From Croceicoccus pelagius (GTDB lineage: Bacteria > Pseudomonadota > Alphaproteobacteria > Sphingomonadales > Sphingomonadaceae), in assembly GCF_001661915.1 (NCBI RefSeq), contig NZ_LYWY01000037.1:310001-374000 (forward strand): a stretch of DNA of 64,000 bases, given 5' to 3'. Position 1 is the first letter of the stretch. Each line of letters opens with the position of its first letter. The translations under genes and the position numbers were made by a program. The notes below the pieces were generated by a model. It was not told where the DNA came from. It made no database searches and was given only the letters and a program-made list of their open reading frames with translations. Shown here piece by piece: positions 62,187-64,000 of the stretch.

Positions 62187-62597
62187 ATGACCAATATCGC
62201 AATCCTCACCGGCCGCATCGCTCGCGATCCCGACACCCGCGAGACCAAGGGCGGCACCAATGTCACCGGGATTACCGTCGTCACCGATCGCCCCGCACGC
62301 GACAAGGATGGCAAGACCTACAAGGACGAGAACGGCTACACCGCCAAGGAAAGCGAGTTCCACCGGGTGACCTGCTTCAACGGCCTCGCCAAGACCGTCG
62401 GCCAGTATTGCTCCAAGGGCCAGCTGGTCAGCGTCCAGGGCCGCATCCACTACACCCAGTGGGAGGACAAGGACGGGGTCACGCGTTACGGCACCGAGAT
62501 CCTCGCCGACAAGATCGACTTCCTCTCCCGCGGTAACGGCCAAGGAGACGACACCGGCGACGACAACGACAACACCGACGCTCCCGATATCGACTGA
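62187..62597 (+). CDS. ssb: Single-stranded DNA-binding protein (element-encoded SSB)
   Basis: 136-residue SSB from ATG 62187 (MTNIAILTGRIARDPDTRET). The OB fold is recognisable (EFHRVTCFNGLAKTVGQYCSKGQLVSVQGR, and YGTEILADKIDFLSRG). The C terminus is Asp-rich (DDTGDDNDNTDAPDID) but lacks the usual Asp-Ile-Pro-Phe tip by which SSB recruits host repair and replication proteins. It probably coats the element strand on entry. It is preceded by a long structured gap. Confidence 0.93.
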   Translation: MTNIAILTGRIARDPDTRETKGGTNVTGITVVTDRPARDKDGKTYKDENGYTAKESEFHRVTCFNGLAKTVGQYCSKGQLVSVQGRIHYTQWEDKDGVTRYGTEILADKIDFLSRGNGQGDDTGDDNDNTDAPDID

Positions 62598-62664
62598 CAT
62601 CGATCCCGGCCGTGCCCCCTACGAAGAGGCTCTGCCGCAAGCGGCAGGGCCTCTTCTTCTGTGC

Positions 62665-62931
62665 TTACTGGGTTCCCGGCTCTGCATTCGAGGCACGGGT
62701 TGAACCGCGCCCCGTCAGTTTCTCGATCGCGGCATCCTCGCCGAGTTTCCCGAGTTCTTCGGCAACCTTCCTCAGGCCCTTCTTCGAGAAGCTTTCAAGG
62801 CCGCTTCCCAGGATGATTTCGCCGAGTTCTCTCGCCGCTTGCACTTCGAGCTCGCGTTGTTTGGCGTCGAGCGCCTCGCGGTCTGCTTCGAGCTTTTGCA
62901 GGGCTGCAATCGCGCTCCTGTTTCGGGGCAT
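62665..62931 (-). CDS. Small coiled-coil protein (DUF6437/mobilization-accessory like)
   Basis: 88-residue protein from ATG 62931 (MPRNRSAIAALQKLEADREAL). It is mostly one coiled-coil helix (REALDAKQRELEVQAARELGE) with a second segment LESFSKKGLRKVAEELGKLG. It resembles the TraC/DUF6437-type small proteins found next to relaxase genes in alphaproteobacteria, a recognition by style rather than by firm motif. It is the only minus-strand gene in this block and lies close to the candidate oriT. Confidence 0.68.
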   Translation of the reverse strand: MPRNRSAIAALQKLEADREALDAKQRELEVQAARELGEIILGSGLESFSKKGLRKVAEELGKLGEDAAIEKLTGRGSTRASNAEPGTQ

Positions 62932-63121
62932 GTTACCTGTCCTTTTGTCCCCCTCGGATTTGCTCCCTGGTTGTCTCCATGCCTGCGTCATCGGGGTGTA
63001 GGAAAGGCAATTCGCATGCAGCAGGCGTTCGATATTGGGGCGGAGGTGGTGGGTCCTGGCTCACGGTTCTCCAAGCATGATGGCCTTGCGCCTCCCGCCT
63101 CAAGGACGGCGGGGCCCCACC

Positions 63122-63162
63122 ATTTTGTTCGCCACCGGATTGCATCCGGCAGCGAACAAAAT
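63122..63162. repeat. Long near-perfect hairpin
   Basis: ATTTTGTTCGC (63122-63132) pairs with GCGAACAAAAT (63152-63162), and inside it CCGGAT (63135-63140) pairs with ATCCGG (63144-63149) around a TGC loop; only a CA/CA mismatch separates the two stems. 17 of 19 stem positions pair. Confidence 0.85.
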
Positions 63163-63239
63163 CGTTACCCCCACCGCCGCTATCGCGGTCGCCCATTCGG
63201 GCGATCCCTGACCCGGGATGCACAAGACCATCGCGCGCA

Positions 63240-63271
63240 CCTCCTGTCGTCTCACGACAGAAATCAGGAGG
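63240..63271 (+). promoter_or_regulatory. Leader hairpins covering the ribosome-binding site of the 63278 gene
   Basis: CCTCCTG (63240-63246) is the inverse of CAGGAGG (63265-63271), the ribosome-binding site. A competing perfect hairpin CTGTCGT-CTC-ACGACAG (63244-63260) shares bases with the first arm, so the two folds exclude each other in part: a possible on/off switch. Confidence 0.6.
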
Positions 63272-63277
63272 ATTATC

Positions 63278-63499
63278 ATGGCTTATTCGATGCATTGCGC
63301 CGTTGCGTCCCGGAGCTATTTCGAGGCTCTGGAAACAGCCGAGAAGAGAGCGTTGCACAGCTTCTTCGATCAGCACGTTATCGAGGATGACGAGCTCGGG
63401 TATTTTGCCCTCGACGAGGGTGACTACAACATATTGCCAGCACATCTCGCAGCGCGGGTGGTCCACACGGTCCACGGCGGCATGCTCGACGAGTTCTGA
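63278..63499 (+). CDS. Unknown 73-residue element protein
   Basis: Starts at ATG 63278 (MAYSMHCAVASRSYFEALET) after AGGAGG. It is acidic and mostly helical (EDDELGYFALDEGDYNILPA) with no recognised family. A strong terminator follows. It is the plus-strand gene nearest the candidate oriT, so on entry it would be among the first expressed; a small protein in that place is a candidate defence inhibitor. Confidence 0.7.
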   Translation: MAYSMHCAVASRSYFEALETAEKRALHSFFDQHVIEDDELGYFALDEGDYNILPAHLAARVVHTVHGGMLDEF

Positions 63500-63509
63500 G
63501 ACTACCGAC

Positions 63510-63543
63510 AGGGCGGGAACCGGGAACGGTTCCTGCCCTTTTT
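63510..63543 (+). terminator. Intrinsic terminator after the 73-residue gene
   Basis: AGGGCGGGAACCG (63510-63522) pairs with CGGTTCCTGCCCT (63527-63539) with one mismatch and a GGAA loop, followed by a run of T. Confidence 0.92.
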
Positions 63544-64000
63544 TCTCGTTCGCCGGCTAGTCCAATCAAGCACAAAACCCGGTTCGGTCGGTTGCTCTGA
63601 CGGTCGCCCACCGCAATGCGGCGGCGCCCGATAAATGGAGCGGGGCTGTGGACGCACTCTGTCCCGCGCATCTTGCGATGCGCTCCTGAGGGTGCGGCGT
63701 AATTGGTTCTTGGGCCCCGCGCGCACTTGCGAACCGGCACCGGGTCGGGCGGCGGGAAGCTGGGCACGCGACATGCCCCGCTTGCCTTGCTTCCCACGCG
63801 CCCTTAGCCGCTGCCTCTTTCGCAGGTGCTTTCTTTGGCTGGAGGCGTCGAAATGCTCTCGATCTGCATCCGAGGAGGTACCAGGCCTGGTTGCTCGCGC
63901 TCCAACATGGAGATCGGGAAAGGTCGTCCTTGATCAATCCCGCTTATTGCCTGGACCACCTCGCGCACCTGGGAACGAGGGAGCACACCCTACCCCGCGA
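63544..64000. other. Gap at the window end; candidate oriT region
   Basis: No gene can be supported in these 457 bases; open frames on the minus strand (63502-63774, 63566-63937, 63804-63986) are Arg/Pro-rich or short. A perfect hairpin GCGCATC-TTGC-GATGCGC (63666-63683) is followed by a segment that on the minus strand reads AATTACGCCGCACCCTCAGG (63704 down to 63685), which has the feel of a MOBQ-type nick region (CCCT then C). GGTTC (63705-63709) and GAACC (63731-63735) add a weak inverted repeat. The relaxase gene would be expected just beyond the window. Confidence 0.35.

Larger units (their letters stand above)
62932..63277. promoter_or_regulatory. Hairpin-rich gap between the coiled-coil gene and the 73-residue gene
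   Basis: 346 bases without a supported gene. It contains the long hairpin 63122-63162, a hairpin TCGCCC-ATTC-GGGCGA around 63189-63204, ATCCC/GGGAT around 63204-63219 and the leader hairpin 63244-63260. It probably holds the divergent promoters and a regulatory or single-strand structure. Confidence 0.55.

Noticed and set aside
63502-63986. Several minus-strand open frames at the window end
   Set aside because: Arg/Pro-rich or with weak starts, overlapping the terminator or hairpins; the 60-codon frame from GTG 63986 has an in-frame stop just upstream and no recognisable domain.
43288-64000. Prophage
   Set aside because: Integrase at a tRNA fits, but no capsid, terminase, portal or tail genes are seen; ArdC, SSB, ParB-like and VirB1-like genes fit a conjugative element better.
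1-64000. CRISPR array
   Set aside because: No regularly spaced repeat of 20 or more bases found; the only tandem repeat is two units of 14 bases at 31843.
1-64000. rRNA operon
   Set aside because: No 16S, 23S or 5S-like conserved sequence seen; only two tRNA genes found.
43288-64000. attR copy of the tRNA-Leu 3' end
   Set aside because: I found no second copy of GTTCGAGTCCTCTTCTGGGC in the window; the right end must lie beyond it.

Overview
The window is high-GC (mostly 60-65 percent) alphaproteobacterial chromosome. Gene content and protein style point to the order Sphingomonadales (Erythrobacter / Novosphingobium / Sphingomonas type): a CtrA response regulator with phospho-acceptor Asp51, a tilS-ftsH pair behind a TPR/coiled-coil CpoB-like gene, lptB-rpoN, ftsEX, metX-metW, DUF1275, DUF3667 and DUF6961 proteins, and the style of the mobile region. 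No genus is claimed.

Region 1 (1-30000) is core chromosome: the end of an M61 peptidase, ppa, an MscS channel with a BON domain, pmbA, lptB, rpoN, ctrA, trmB, a TSUP permease, two tiny YdcH proteins, ptsP, a RodZ-like protein, a CpoB-like protein, tilS, ftsH, rpoZ and a phospholipase-D-type enzyme. Embedded in it (7287-13566, minus strand) is an unusual four-gene operon. It encodes a flavoprotein with two cyclic-nucleotide-binding domains and four ferredoxin-type cluster sites, a membrane cytochrome b with two H-x13-H helices, an FHA-domain decaheme cytochrome c, and a class III cyclic-nucleotide-type phosphodiesterase. A CcmI-like cytochrome c assembly gene diverges from it. Together these look like a cyclic-nucleotide-controlled electron conduit across the inner membrane.

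Region 2 (29987-31940) is a lower-GC islet with two short unknown or eroded genes, a nuclease-like gene, a gene broken by an in-frame TAA, and degenerate repeats. Region 3 (31941-43287) returns to core genes: a CNNM/CBS protein, dnaB, metW-metX, hisC, tyrC/tyrA, an acyltransferase, YdcF, ftsX-ftsE, an MJ0042 zinc-ribbon protein and two tRNA-Leu genes (GAG, CAG).

Region 4 (about 43261-64000, right end not seen) is an integrative conjugative or mobilizable element inserted at the 3' end of tRNA-Leu(CAG). It begins with a tyrosine integrase, then a minus-strand group (lytic transglycosylase, secreted nuclease, DUF6961, a 34-residue membrane peptide). A long series of plus-strand genes follows: CHC2/Toprim primase-like, a methyltransferase-strawberry-notch helicase giant, a ParB-like protein, ArdC-like antirestriction protein, DUF2493/SLOG protein, SSB and three unknown small proteins. 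The series is interrupted by a metal-resistance cargo (FTR1-cytochrome c permease, CDF transporter, MerR regulator, plus an ABC1 kinase). The plus-strand genes resemble the leading region of a conjugative element. Most have structured leaders, several of which share an ATCAGGAG Shine-Dalgarno that can pair with an upstream CCTGA-type segment, and all point toward a hairpin-rich candidate oriT near 63690. This set of leaders and the cyclic-nucleotide electron conduit are the two observations I rate highest.
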